Origin: Gemmatimonadota bacterium
GTDB lineage: Bacteria; Gemmatimonadota; Gemmatimonadetes; Gemmatimonadales; GWC2-71-9
Assembly (NCBI GenBank): GCA_029863245.1
Contig: JAOTVV010000003.1
Span: 1-64,000, forward strand
DNA length: 64,000 nucleotides
Direction of reading: 5' to 3'
Translations under genes and position numbers: made by a program
Notes under the pieces: model-generated
What the model was told of the DNA's origin: nothing
Databases searched by the model: none
What the model saw: the letters and a program-made list of their open reading frames with translations, nothing else
Shown here: piece by piece, positions 19,523 to 28,535 of the stretch
Layout: each line of letters opens with the position of its first letter
Numbering within the stretch: position 1 is the first letter of the stretch

Positions 19523-20325
19523 TGTCGTTCGAGCAAATCCGGTTCTTGATCCCGGACTGGTACGACGTCCTCCAGATTCTGATCGTCGCGTACATCATCT
19601 ACCGCGTGCTCCTCTTCCTCGCGGGCACGCGGGCCCTCCAGATCCTGCTGGGCATCACGGCGTTGGTGCTCGTGTACTTCGCGGCGCTGGTTCTCAAGCT
19701 CAACATGATCAGTACGCTGCTCGGCGTGGTGTTCACCTATGGTGCCTTCGCGGCCATCGTCGTGTTTCAGCCCGAGCTGCGGCACGCGCTGGCGCGCCTT
19801 GGCCGGACCCGCGTGATCGGGTTCTTCGCGGGGACGAGCAAGAACGTGGTAGTCGACGAGATCGTGGACGCCGTGGGCCGACTCGCGCGCAATGGCACCG
19901 GCGCGATCATGGCGATCGAGCGGGAGGTGTCGCTCGACACCTATCTCGAGAGTGGGACGGCGATGCAGGCGACGGTCTCCGCGGATCTTCTGGCCACGAT
20001 CTTCACGCCCTACTCTCCGCTTCACGATGGCGCAGTGTTGATCCGGGGCAATCAGATCATCGGCGCCGGGTGCGTGCTTCCACTCACGCAGTTTCCGGTG
20101 AGCGACCGATCGCTCGGCACCCGGCACCGCGCGGCGCTCGGCCTGTCGGAAGAGAGCGACGCGGCCGTCGTCGTCGTGTCGGAGGAGACCTCCAACATCT
20201 CGGTGGCCGTGCGCGGTAACCTGCGGCGGGGCGTGACGCCCGACCAACTGCGGGAGTACCTCGCTGTGTCGGGTGAGGCCAGTCTTGCGCTCTCGACGGC
20301 CTCTGGTGACGCTTCACCGGCCTGA
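19522..20325 (+). CDS. cdaA: Diadenylate cyclase CdaA
   Basis: CdaA makes c-di-AMP from two ATP. This second messenger controls potassium and osmolyte uptake and cell-wall balance. The 267-residue protein has three N-terminal transmembrane helices (about 15-35, 37-56, 60-82) and a DAC domain from about residue 100. The catalytic motifs DGA (169-171, in SPLHDGAVLI) and RHR (201-203, in GTRHRAALGLSEESD) are intact. The ATG shares a base with the folP stop (TGATG), so translation is coupled. The folP-cdaA adjacency fits the common bacterial link of cdaA with folate and cell-wall genes. No cdaR or glmM lies next to it here. Confidence 0.95.
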   Translation: MSFEQIRFLIPDWYDVLQILIVAYIIYRVLLFLAGTRALQILLGITALVLVYFAALVLKLNMISTLLGVVFTYGAFAAIVVFQPELRHALARLGRTRVIGFFAGTSKNVVVDEIVDAVGRLARNGTGAIMAIEREVSLDTYLESGTAMQATVSADLLATIFTPYSPLHDGAVLIRGNQIIGAGCVLPLTQFPVSDRSLGTRHRAALGLSEESDAAVVVVSEETSNISVAVRGNLRRGVTPDQLREYLAVSGEASLALSTASGDASPA

Positions 20326-20356
20326 TCCAAAGACCCTCATCGACGTCGAGCACCTG

Positions 20357-22855
20357 ATGGAGCCGCACCAGACGGCAGTCGCCGCGCCGCCCTATCGCCT
20401 CGCCCTGGCGGTCTTCGTGGCCGTGTTGGCGGGGTATCTCGTGACCCTCGCGCCGACCGTGACGTTCTGGGACGCTGGCGAGCTCATCGCCGCCGCCAAG
20501 ATCCTCGGCATTCCGCACCCGCCCGGTACGCCGCTGTTCGTGCTCATGGCGAACATCTGGGGCGAGATCGTGCGGATCGGCGAGTTCGCATTGCGAACGA
20601 ACCTCCTGACCGCGGTGTTCAGCGCCTCGGCGGCCGCGTTCTTCTTCCTGCTCGTGTGCCAGGCGCTCCGCGGATGGCCCGACGCCGACCCGACGGAGGA
20701 TCGCGTGTTCACGTTCGGCGGTGGTGTGGCGGCCGCGCTGGTCTCGGCGTTCACGTTCACCGTCTGGCAGAACTCCAACGAAACCGAAGTCTACATGGTG
20801 GCGGCCTTCAGCATTGCGGCCGTCTCGTGGCTGGCGTGGGTCTGGCGACAACACCGCGGGGGGGAGCGGGCACCGCATGTGCTTCTCCTGATCGTGTACC
20901 TCGAGGCCGTCTCCTTAGGGAACCATCTGCTCACCCTCCTCGTCGGCCCGGCTCTGCTCGGCTTCATGTGGCACGTGCTGCGCACGACCCCGCTCCGGGA
21001 CGACCGCGACCGCGCCACCGAGTGGGCGCAATGGGCAGTGATGGTGGGAGTGTGGGCGCTGCTGATCGGTGTCGGGCTGGGAAGCCCGCTGCTGCTCGCG
21101 GCCGGCGGGGTCGCGTTTGTACTCGCCGCCGCCTACGCCATGTCGGTAGGGGCTTTCGCCTTCGCGGGCACGGTGTTGGCCATCGCCCTGGCGGGAGCGA
21201 CCACGTATCTGTTCCTGCTCGTGCGGGCCAAGGTGGGGCCCATCATCAACGAGGCCGATCCATCGACGTGGTCCAGTCTGTGGGACGTGATTTCCCGCGA
21301 GCAGTATCCACCCCGCTCGCCGATCGACAACCCCATCTATACGACCCGCGAGGGCGGGTTTCTGGATCGACTGGGAGCCTTCCTGGGCTGTTTCTTCCAG
21401 TTCGTCGACGGGCCGGTACCCGGGGAGGACGCCGTGTTCGGCGTGCCACGCTGCTACACGGTCCGCAGTATCCCGCTGATCGCGCGCCAGATCCAGAACT
21501 ATCTCCAGTACTTCGACTGGCAGTGGGCCAATGGTCTCGCGAAGCACGCGCCAGTGTTCGCGCCCATCAGGCTGCCGTTCACGCTGGCGTTCATCGGCGT
21601 AGGCGTGTACGGTGCGCAGGCCCTCCGTTGGAAGGACCGATCGGTATTCTGGCTGTTGGTCCTGCTGTTTCTCACCACCGGCCCCGGGCTGGTGGGCTAC
21701 ATGAATTTCAAGCCGGGCTATTCACTGGCCTGGGACCTGTTCCCGAGCATCGAGATGCACGAGGTGCGGGAGCGGGACTACTTCTTCACGGTGTCCTTCC
21801 AGGTGTGGGGCCTGTTCGTTGGCATTGGGCTCGCGACCCTCTACCGCCGCTTGCGCGCACGGTTGGCCGAGAGGCACCTGGGCCGCCGTTGGGGAATGCT
21901 ACCCGCGGGCGTGCTGGGGATCGCGCTGGTGCCATTCGCTCTCAATTTCACGGCGGCCTCGCGAGGACACGGACCCGACACCACGCTCGCGCGCGATTTC
22001 GCGTACAGCCTCCTTCAGTCGGTCGAGCCCTACGGCATCGTCTTCACCAACGGCGATAACGACACCTTCCCGCTCTGGTATCTGCAGGAAGTGGAGGGCG
22101 TACGGCAGGACGTGTCGGTCGTAAACTTGTCGCTGGGCAACACGGACTGGTACATCCGCCAGCTGCGCGACAATCCGGTGCGACCGTTCGAGCCGACCCA
22201 GGCGCCCTGGTATGCCGACCTCGCCCCGGTCGAGATGCCGGGGCCGTTGCACACGCTGACTGACCGAGAAGTGGGAGAGTTCCGGAGCTTCCTGCTCGGT
22301 CGGGCCATGACGTTCCCAGCCGGGCGACTCCGGGTCACGTTCGAGGAGAACAGCGCGTTCTACGTCTATGACCAGCTGATTCTCCGGCTCATTCAGGAGA
22401 ACTGGAACCGGAGACCGATTTACTTCTCGATGACGGCCGGCACCCAGAACTGGGCGCGGTTAGCCGACTACGTGACGCAACAGGCGATGGTGTTCCGCGT
22501 GCATGCCGCGGAGCCACCCGATACATCGCGCTTGGCACCCGGGATCTTCGGCGTGCCGCTCGACGTTCCGCGCACCGATTCGCTGGTGTGGAACATCTAC
22601 CGCTACAGCGGCCTGCTCGGAGTCGATTCGCTGGCGATTGAGCCCACGAGTCGCAATATCGCGATCAACTTGAGCTACCCGTTCTACGGTCTCGCGTGGG
22701 CGTATGAGCTGCTCGGTGACCGTGAGCGCTCGGCCGTGAATCTGCAACGCGGCCTTGCGCTGCACTATCTCCCGGACATCGCGAGGGCGGTCGATTCCGG
22801 CGGCTCGGTGTTCTCCCTGCCACCGCCCCTGGCCGACACGCCGATCCCGCGGTAG
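20357..22855 (+). CDS. DUF2723 multi-pass membrane protein (GT-C-like)
   Basis: An 832-residue integral membrane protein. The N-terminal signature VTLAPTVTFWDAGELIAAAK and then GIPHPPGTPLFVLM is typical of DUF2723 proteins, which are predicted GT-C-fold glycosyltransferases related to protein O-mannosyltransferases. The acidic residue in the first loop (DAGE) is the candidate catalytic residue. About a dozen hydrophobic segments span residues 15-570, and a soluble C-terminal part of about 250 residues follows. The substrate is not known; lipid-linked sugar transfer to secreted proteins is an inference from the family. The ATG at 20357 has only a weak ribosome site. The gene is 31 nt after cdaA and probably ends that operon. 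Confidence 0.85.
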   Translation: MEPHQTAVAAPPYRLALAVFVAVLAGYLVTLAPTVTFWDAGELIAAAKILGIPHPPGTPLFVLMANIWGEIVRIGEFALRTNLLTAVFSASAAAFFFLLVCQALRGWPDADPTEDRVFTFGGGVAAALVSAFTFTVWQNSNETEVYMVAAFSIAAVSWLAWVWRQHRGGERAPHVLLLIVYLEAVSLGNHLLTLLVGPALLGFMWHVLRTTPLRDDRDRATEWAQWAVMVGVWALLIGVGLGSPLLLAAGGVAFVLAAAYAMSVGAFAFAGTVLAIALAGATTYLFLLVRAKVGPIINEADPSTWSSLWDVISREQYPPRSPIDNPIYTTREGGFLDRLGAFLGCFFQFVDGPVPGEDAVFGVPRCYTVRSIPLIARQIQNYLQYFDWQWANGLAKHAPVFAPIRLPFTLAFIGVGVYGAQALRWKDRSVFWLLVLLFLTTGPGLVGYMNFKPGYSLAWDLFPSIEMHEVRERDYFFTVSFQVWGLFVGIGLATLYRRLRARLAERHLGRRWGMLPAGVLGIALVPFALNFTAASRGHGPDTTLARDFAYSLLQSVEPYGIVFTNGDNDTFPLWYLQEVEGVRQDVSVVNLSLGNTDWYIRQLRDNPVRPFEPTQAPWYADLAPVEMPGPLHTLTDREVGEFRSFLLGRAMTFPAGRLRVTFEENSAFYVYDQLILRLIQENWNRRPIYFSMTAGTQNWARLADYVTQQAMVFRVHAAEPPDTSRLAPGIFGVPLDVPRTDSLVWNIYRYSGLLGVDSLAIEPTSRNIAINLSYPFYGLAWAYELLGDRERSAVNLQRGLALHYLPDIARAVDSGGSVFSLPPPLADTPIPR

Positions 22856-22894
22856 CAATACCCGAGGCGCACGATCCGAGCGGCCGAGGGACGC

Positions 22895-22923
22895 TTTGTT
22901 TCCACCTGGGGCCCGGCTACCTT
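22895..22923 (+). promoter_or_regulatory. Promoter of the yggS-divIVA-pnp-ileS run
   Basis: TTTGTT (22895-22900) and TACCTT (22918-22923) are 17 nt apart. The predicted start of transcription, about seven nt after the -10, falls on or next to the yggS ATG at 22932, implying a leaderless mRNA. Confidence 0.5.
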
Positions 22924-22931
22924 AATTGGTT

Positions 22932-23627
22932 ATGCATTTCGCCACCCTGCCCGCGAACCTCGCCCACGTTCGGGAGGAAATCGCCGCGGTGCAGCGAGCG
23001 CACGGTCTCACCGGCCCTGTGCGCATCGTGGCCGTCACGAAAGGCCATGAGCCCGCAGCGGCGCGAGTGGCGGTGGAAGCGGGTCTTCGGGACCTGGGAG
23101 AGAATAGGGTGCAGGAGGCGCTTGGCAAGCTGGACGCTCTGGCCGATCTCGACGCGAGCTGGCACTTGATCGGGCATCTCCAGACGAACAAGGCCAAGCA
23201 CGTGCCTGGGCGCTTCGCCATGGTGCACTCGATCGACTCGCTGCGGGTGGCGGAGGCGCTCGAGCAGGCGATGGCACGCCGGGCGCCGGGTACCCCACTG
23301 CCCGTGCTGCTGCAGGTCAACGTGGCCGGTGAACGGCAGAAGGGCGGCTGTGCGCCCGAGGAGGCGACGGCGCTGCTCGAGGGGATCGCAGGCATGCCAC
23401 ACCTAGCACTTCGGGGATTGATGACCATGGCCCCTTTCACGGATGATGAAAGCGATCAGCGCCGCGCGTTTGCTGGCTTGCGCCGGCTGCGCGACGCGCT
23501 CGCAACTCGAGGACATGACCTGACCGAGCTATCCATGGGGATGTCCGGGGACTATCGGGCAGCCGTGGCGGAAGGCGCGACGATCTTACGACTGGGAACG
23601 GTGCTCTTTGGAGAGCGGCCAGCATGA
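22932..23627 (+). CDS. yggS: YggS/PROSC-type PLP homeostasis protein
   Basis: This 231-residue protein belongs to the YggS/PLPBP family, which binds pyridoxal phosphate and helps to balance vitamin B6 and amino-acid pools without a known catalytic reaction. The PLP lysine is K37 in IVAVTKGHEP. GENRVQEALGK, HLIGHLQTNKAKHV, HSIDSL, LLQVNVAGERQKGG and LSMGMSGDYRAAVAEGAT follow in the family order. There is no ribosome site ahead of the ATG, in line with a leaderless transcript from the adjacent promoter. A TTG six nt upstream is an unlikely alternative start. It overlaps the divIVA gene in ATGA. A yggS-divIVA neighbourhood is common near division genes in other bacteria. Confidence 0.92.
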   Translation: MHFATLPANLAHVREEIAAVQRAHGLTGPVRIVAVTKGHEPAAARVAVEAGLRDLGENRVQEALGKLDALADLDASWHLIGHLQTNKAKHVPGRFAMVHSIDSLRVAEALEQAMARRAPGTPLPVLLQVNVAGERQKGGCAPEEATALLEGIAGMPHLALRGLMTMAPFTDDESDQRRAFAGLRRLRDALATRGHDLTELSMGMSGDYRAAVAEGATILRLGTVLFGERPA

Positions 23628-24112
23628 ACGACCATGAATTCCGGCTTACGCCGACGGACATCCGTGCGCAGCAGTTTCGGCGTTCGGCCTTCGGATACGA
23701 CGTCGCCGCGGTGGAAGACTTCCGGAGTCGAGTGTCCGAGGCGTTCGAGCGACTGATGCGCGAGCGCGCGGCGCTGGAAGAGCGGGTGCAGAGCACTCGA
23801 GAGCAGCTCAAGGCATATCGCGAGCAGGAAAAAGCGCTCAACGAAGCGGTGGTGATGGCGCATCAGGTGCGGGAGGACATCCATCAGACCGCCAAGCGCG
23901 AGTCGGAGCTCCAGCTTAAGGAAGCGCGCTCTCGCGCTGACGACCTGCTCGTGGAGGCGCGTACGGCCGAGACCACGATTCGACGGGATATCGAGGAGGC
24001 GCAGCGGCAGTTCGCGGCGTACATCGCGGCATTCCGGCGATTGCTCGAGCGCCAGCTCGCTGAAATCGACGCCCTGGCCGAACACGAGCGGGACGGGAGC
24101 CCGCCGGTGTGA
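23624..24112 (+). CDS. divIVA: DivIVA-domain coiled-coil protein
   Basis: DivIVA proteins bind curved membrane at poles and septa and recruit partners that place the divisome or growth machinery. The N-terminal motif RLTPTDIRAQQFRRSAFGYD and then VAAVEDFRSRV is characteristic of the lipid-binding DivIVA crossover. A coiled coil of about 110 residues follows (about residues 38-150). At 162 residues it is the short type. It starts in the yggS stop (ATGA) and ends in the pnp start (GTGA), so three genes are translationally linked. Its location at the head of a transcription unit that also encodes MglA and roadblock proteins is suggestive of a polarity role, but that is inference. Confidence 0.85.
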   Translation: MNDHEFRLTPTDIRAQQFRRSAFGYDVAAVEDFRSRVSEAFERLMRERAALEERVQSTREQLKAYREQEKALNEAVVMAHQVREDIHQTAKRESELQLKEARSRADDLLVEARTAETTIRRDIEEAQRQFAAYIAAFRRLLERQLAEIDALAEHERDGSPPV

Positions 24113-24948
24113 CCGTGGCCGCCGGCGCGCAGCGGTCGGCCATCGATCGCGCCGTGGCAGTGATCCGCGAACACACGGTGCTCGAGCCCACCGTGGGGCT
24201 GATCCTCGGCACGGGTCTCGGCGGGCTCGCCGAGGAGATCACGATCGAGGCCGAGCTGCGCTACGAGCAGATTCCGGGATTCCCGATCCCCACGGTCGAG
24301 ACCCACGCCGGCCGGCTCCTGTTCGGGCGCCTTGCCGGTGCGCCGGTCGTGGCAATGCAGGGGCGATTCCATCGCTACGAGGGCTACACGCTTCCCGTGA
24401 TCGGTTTCCCCGTCCGGGTGCTGCAGGCGCTTGGCGCCGAGATCCTCGTGGTGTCGAACGCCTGCGGCGGCATGCATCCCCTCTGGGCACCGGGAGATCT
24501 CGTGTTGATCGCCGACCACATCAACCTGTTGGGCGACAGCCCGCTCGTTGGGCCGAACGACGATGCGCTCGGCCCCCGGTTTCCCGACATGTCGGAGCCG
24601 TACGACGGCGAGTTGCGCGCGTTGGCCCGGGAGGTGGCCCGCGATCTCAAGCTCACCTTGCGCGAGGGCGTGTATGTGGCGGTCACGGGTCCCAACCTGG
24701 AGACCCCGGCAGAATACCGATTCCTGCGGACCATCGGTGCGGACGTGGTCGGAATGTCCACCGTGCCGGAGGTGATCGTGGCTGTGCACGGCGGCATGCG
24801 GGTGCTCGGGATCTCGATCATCACTGATGCCTGTCTCCCCGATGCACTGGAGCCAGCCGACGTGGCAACGATCATCGCGACGGCCCGAAAGGCCGAGCCC
24901 GATCTCACACGGCTGGTAACGGGAGTGGTCGATAGGATGACCCGATGA
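24109..24948 (+). CDS. punA: Trimeric purine nucleoside phosphorylase
   Basis: This enzyme splits purine nucleosides with phosphate to give the free base and ribose-1-phosphate. The 279-residue length and motifs (ILGTGLGGLAEEI, GRFHRYEGYT, NACGGMHPLWAPGDLVLIAD, GPNLETPAEYRFLRTIGADV) place it in the trimeric class I family. Within VLGISIITDAC the residue equivalent to Asn243 of human PNP is Asp240. In human PNP that Asn selects for 6-oxopurines, and changing it to Asp is known to permit adenosine. The substrate range may therefore be wider than inosine and guanosine. The GTG start overlaps divIVA and the end overlaps ileS, each by 4 nt. Confidence 0.92.
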   Translation: MTVAAGAQRSAIDRAVAVIREHTVLEPTVGLILGTGLGGLAEEITIEAELRYEQIPGFPIPTVETHAGRLLFGRLAGAPVVAMQGRFHRYEGYTLPVIGFPVRVLQALGAEILVVSNACGGMHPLWAPGDLVLIADHINLLGDSPLVGPNDDALGPRFPDMSEPYDGELRALAREVARDLKLTLREGVYVAVTGPNLETPAEYRFLRTIGADVVGMSTVPEVIVAVHGGMRVLGISIITDACLPDALEPADVATIIATARKAEPDLTRLVTGVVDRMTR

Positions 24949-27900
24949 CCTACGAGCCGATCGACTACACCGGTCCCGATGCTTTCGAGCGCCGTGTGCT
25001 GGAGCAGTGGCAGGAGGAGGGCCTGTTCCGGCGTACGCTGGACGCGACGCGGGGCGGTGAGCCGTTCGTGTTCTACGAGGGACCACCGACGGCCAACGGC
25101 CGCCCGGGCATTCACCACGTCTTCGCCCGAACCATCAAGGATCTGGTGTGTCGCTACCACACGATGCTGGGGTGCTCGGTGACCCGCATCGCAGGCTGGG
25201 ACACTCATGGGCTCCCGGTGGAAATCGAGGTCGAGAAAGCCCTCGCACTGAGCGGAAAAGCCGACATCGAGCGGTTCGGGGTCGCGGAGTTCAACCGCCG
25301 GTGCCGCGAGAGCGTGTTTGAGTACAAGACGGAGTGGGAGTCGCTCTCCGAGCGTATCGGGTACTGGCTCGATTACAGCCGTCCATATGTCACCTACACG
25401 AAGGAATACATCGAGACGGTGTGGTGGCTGCTGCGGCGACTCTACGACCGTGACCGCCTCTATCAAGGACACAAGGTGCTGCCGTACTGCCCGCGCTGCG
25501 GGACGGCGCTGTCGAGTCACGAGCTGGCGCAGGGCTACGCCGCCCATCGGTCGCCCTCGATCCACGTGCTATTCCGCGTGTCGGGTGAGCCGGAGCGGTT
25601 CCTCCTGGTGTGGACCACCACGCCGTGGACGCTGCCGTCCAACGTGGCCGTGGCGGTGCACCCGGACTTCACCTATGTGGAACACGAGGTCGATGGGCGG
25701 CGCGTAATCGCCGAACGGGTGATTGCCGAGCAGCGCACCTTCCCCGGGGCGACCGGAGGCAAGCCGCTGGCGAGTTTTCCCAAGACCGGTGAATACCAGG
25801 GGCGGGCCCTGGTGGGTTGGCGCTACGAGCAGCTGCTGGACGCCATCCCAGTCGATGCCGACCAAGCATTCCGCGTGGTAGCCGGGGAGTTCGTGACCAA
25901 CGAAGAGGGCACCGGCCTGGTGCATTTGGCCCCCGCGTTCGGTGCCGATGACTACGCCGCGATCCAGCGGGAGGGGCTCGCATTCGTGAACCCAGTCGAT
26001 GCCTCCGGGCGGTTTGTGGGGGGGGCGTGGGAGGCGATCGAGGGGCGCACGGTGTTCGAGGCCAACCCCGTAATCGCTGACCGGCTCCAGCGGGAGGCGA
26101 AGCTGTTCGGTCGGTACCAGCCAGAGGGCTACGAGCACACGTACCCGTTCTGCTGGCGGTGCGACTCCCCGCTCATCTACTACGCGCGGGAGTCATGGTT
26201 CGTACGCACGACTGCGTACAAGGATGCCATGCTCCGCATCAACCACGACGTGGCGTGGGCGCCGCCCGAGGTCGGCGAAGGGCGGTTCGGGGAATGGCTC
26301 GAGAACAACGTGGACTGGGCGCTGTCGCGCGACCGCTATTGGGGCACGCCGCTCCCGGTCTGGGTGTGCGATCGAGAACGCGAGCACCGCGTCGTGATCG
26401 GGTCGTACGCCGAGCTCGAGGAGCGATCGGGGGCGCCGTTGCCCGGCGACTTCGACCCGCATAAGCCGTTCATCGACGAGTTCACGTTCCGCTGCGACCA
26501 TGCGGACTGCGGAGGGATCATGCGCCGAGTGCCCGAAGTGATCGACGCTTGGTTCGACTCTGGGTCGATGCCGTACGCGCAATGGCACTATCCGTTCGAG
26601 CACGAGCGCGACTTCGAGCACCATTTCCCGGCGGACTTCATCTGCGAGGGACTGGATCAGACCCGCGGCTGGTTCTACTCGCTGCTCGCCATTGCCGCGG
26701 GCGTGTCGGACAGCCCGGCCTACCGGCACGTTGTGGTGAACGGGTTAGTGCTCGATGTCGACGGCCGCAAGATGTCGAAGCGTGTCGGCAACGTGGTCGA
26801 TCCGTGGCAGGCGGTGGGCGAAGTCGGCGCCGATGCGGTCCGCCTGTACCTGCTCGCGTCGAGTCAGGTCTGGCTTCCCAAGCGTTTCGACGCCACCGCG
26901 ATTCGCGAGGTGGCGTCGGGTTTCCTGAACCGGCTGCGGAACACCTACGGGTTTTTCGCGCTGTATGCGGAAAACTGGACACCGGGTGCAGGACCGGCAG
27001 TCGCCGACCGGCCGCTGGTGGACCGCTGGCTCGTCGGTCGGCTGGATGGTCTCGTCGAGACCGTTCGTGCTGCCTGGTCGGGGTACGACGTCACCAGTGG
27101 TGTGCGGGCCATCGTCGATTTCTGCGACAACGACCTCTCGAACTGGTATGTCCGAGTCAATCGGCGACGCTTCTGGGCGCCGGACGCCACCGCAGATCCT
27201 GCGGCGTTGGCCACCCTGCATGAGGCGCTCGTGACGGTGGCACGCCTGTTGGCGCCAGCCGCTCCATTCATCAGCGACGCCATCCATCGACGCCTGACGG
27301 GCACGTCGGCGCACCTCGCGGCGTTTCCCGAATCGCAGGGTCGCACTGACGCTGCCATCGAAGCGGCGATGGATGCCACCCGGCGGCTGGCCTCGCTGGC
27401 ACGGGCGGCGCGCGAAGAGGCCGCCCTCAGGGTGCGGCAGCCGCTAGCTCGGATGCACGTGGCCGTGCCCCCGGCGGTTCGGGGGGCAGCATTCGACGAG
27501 TTCCTCGAGATCCTGGCGGCCGAGATCAACGTCCGCGCCATCGGAATCGTGGCCTCCGACGAGGAGCTCGTGCGTCTGAAGCCGAAACCCAACTTCCGGT
27601 CGTTGGGCAAGCGATATGGCAAAGACACGCCGCAGGCCGCCGCGGTCACGGCGCGCCTTACGTCGGACCAGCTACGGGAGCTGGAGGCTGGCCGAGGCGT
27701 GCGCGTGGCCCTCGACGGCCGGACCTTCGACTACGATCCCGACGACGTGGTGGTCGAGCGGGTCGTGACGACCGATTGGCTGGTGCAAAGCGACGGCCCC
27801 TATGTGGCGGCGCTCGATCCACATCTCAGCGAGGAGTTGCGGCAAGAAGGCATCGCGCGTGAGATCATCAGTCGGGTGCAGAGGCTACGAAAAGAGGCCG

Positions 27901-28118
27901 GATACGATTACAATACTCGGATTGAGCTGGGCATTGCGGGGGCCACGGAGGTCGCGGCGGCGGCCGACGCGTATCGCGACGTGATCGGCGGGGAGACGCT
28001 GGCCCGCAGATTGGACGTTGGGATCGAGCTGCCGGATCCAGACGGCCTCGAACGGGTGGACATCGACGGCCGCGTGGCAGTCATCTCCGTCCGGCGAAGC
28101 ACTCCAGACGGTACCTAG
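24945..28118 (+). CDS. ileS: Isoleucyl-tRNA synthetase, type 2 (long form)
   Basis: IleRS charges tRNA-Ile with isoleucine and edits misactivated valine. The 1057-residue enzyme has the class I signature PPTANGRPGIHH (residues 47-58) and KMSKR at 609-613. The connective-peptide editing domain lies at about 190-390, the anticodon-binding helical domain follows the catalytic core, and a long C-terminal region comes last. The GIHH form of the HIGH motif, the YCPRCGTALSSHELAQGY segment and the length are those of the eukaryote-like IleRS2, which is often naturally resistant to mupirocin, instead of the roughly 930-residue bacterial IleRS1. It overlaps the pnp stop by 4 nt. A 33-nt gap separates it from the dksA-like gene. 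Confidence 0.95.
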   Translation: MTYEPIDYTGPDAFERRVLEQWQEEGLFRRTLDATRGGEPFVFYEGPPTANGRPGIHHVFARTIKDLVCRYHTMLGCSVTRIAGWDTHGLPVEIEVEKALALSGKADIERFGVAEFNRRCRESVFEYKTEWESLSERIGYWLDYSRPYVTYTKEYIETVWWLLRRLYDRDRLYQGHKVLPYCPRCGTALSSHELAQGYAAHRSPSIHVLFRVSGEPERFLLVWTTTPWTLPSNVAVAVHPDFTYVEHEVDGRRVIAERVIAEQRTFPGATGGKPLASFPKTGEYQGRALVGWRYEQLLDAIPVDADQAFRVVAGEFVTNEEGTGLVHLAPAFGADDYAAIQREGLAFVNPVDASGRFVGGAWEAIEGRTVFEANPVIADRLQREAKLFGRYQPEGYEHTYPFCWRCDSPLIYYARESWFVRTTAYKDAMLRINHDVAWAPPEVGEGRFGEWLENNVDWALSRDRYWGTPLPVWVCDREREHRVVIGSYAELEERSGAPLPGDFDPHKPFIDEFTFRCDHADCGGIMRRVPEVIDAWFDSGSMPYAQWHYPFEHERDFEHHFPADFICEGLDQTRGWFYSLLAIAAGVSDSPAYRHVVVNGLVLDVDGRKMSKRVGNVVDPWQAVGEVGADAVRLYLLASSQVWLPKRFDATAIREVASGFLNRLRNTYGFFALYAENWTPGAGPAVADRPLVDRWLVGRLDGLVETVRAAWSGYDVTSGVRAIVDFCDNDLSNWYVRVNRRRFWAPDATADPAALATLHEALVTVARLLAPAAPFISDAIHRRLTGTSAHLAAFPESQGRTDAAIEAAMDATRRLASLARAAREEAALRVRQPLARMHVAVPPAVRGAAFDEFLEILAAEINVRAIGIVASDEELVRLKPKPNFRSLGKRYGKDTPQAAAVTARLTSDQLRELEAGRGVRVALDGRTFDYDPDDVVVERVVTTDWLVQSDGPYVAALDPHLSEELRQEGIAREIISRVQRLRKEAGYDYNTRIELGIAGATEVAAAADAYRDVIGGETLARRLDVGIELPDPDGLERVDIDGRVAVISVRRSTPDGT

Positions 28119-28151
28119 ACAGCGGTTGAGCAAGCAGGGGATGAAACGGCT

Positions 28152-28535
28152 ATGAGAAAGAAACAGCTGGCCCACCTCGAACAGCGACTTCTCGAGGAGC
28201 GAGCCCGTGTCATGAAGGAACTTGGGAACTACGACGAGCAATTCAGTGGCACGTTGCAGGCGTCCGACGGCGATCTCTCCTCCTATTCGTTCCACATGGC
28301 GGACCAAGGGACCGACGCCATGGAGCGGGAGAAACAGTTCCTGTTCGCGTCGAAGGAGGGGCGGTACCTGTGGCATGTGAACGAGGCGTTGCGTCGGCTC
28401 TATGCCAAGCCTGAGGACTTCGGCGTGTGTCACGAGTGCGGGGAGCCCATCGGGTTCGAGCGGCTCGACGCTCTGCCGCACGCACGGCTCTGCATCAAGT
28501 GCAAGGCCAAGGAAGAAGATGCCAAGCGGGACTAG
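28152..28535 (+). CDS. TraR/DksA-family zinc-finger protein
   Basis: A 127-residue regulator of the DksA/TraR family, which enters the secondary channel of RNA polymerase and, with ppGpp in many bacteria, changes promoter output. A helical N-terminal part (RKKQLAHLEQRLLEERARVM) is followed by a C4 zinc finger, CHECGEPIGFERL ending in CIKC, at about residues 95-120. The coiled-coil tip holds acidic residues (SDGDLSSYSFHMADQGTDAM). It is shorter than E. coli DksA (151 residues), and similar short forms occur next to lspA in many genomes. The lspA ATG lies inside its last six codons. Confidence 0.88.
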   Translation: MRKKQLAHLEQRLLEERARVMKELGNYDEQFSGTLQASDGDLSSYSFHMADQGTDAMEREKQFLFASKEGRYLWHVNEALRRLYAKPEDFGVCHECGEPIGFERLDALPHARLCIKCKAKEEDAKRD

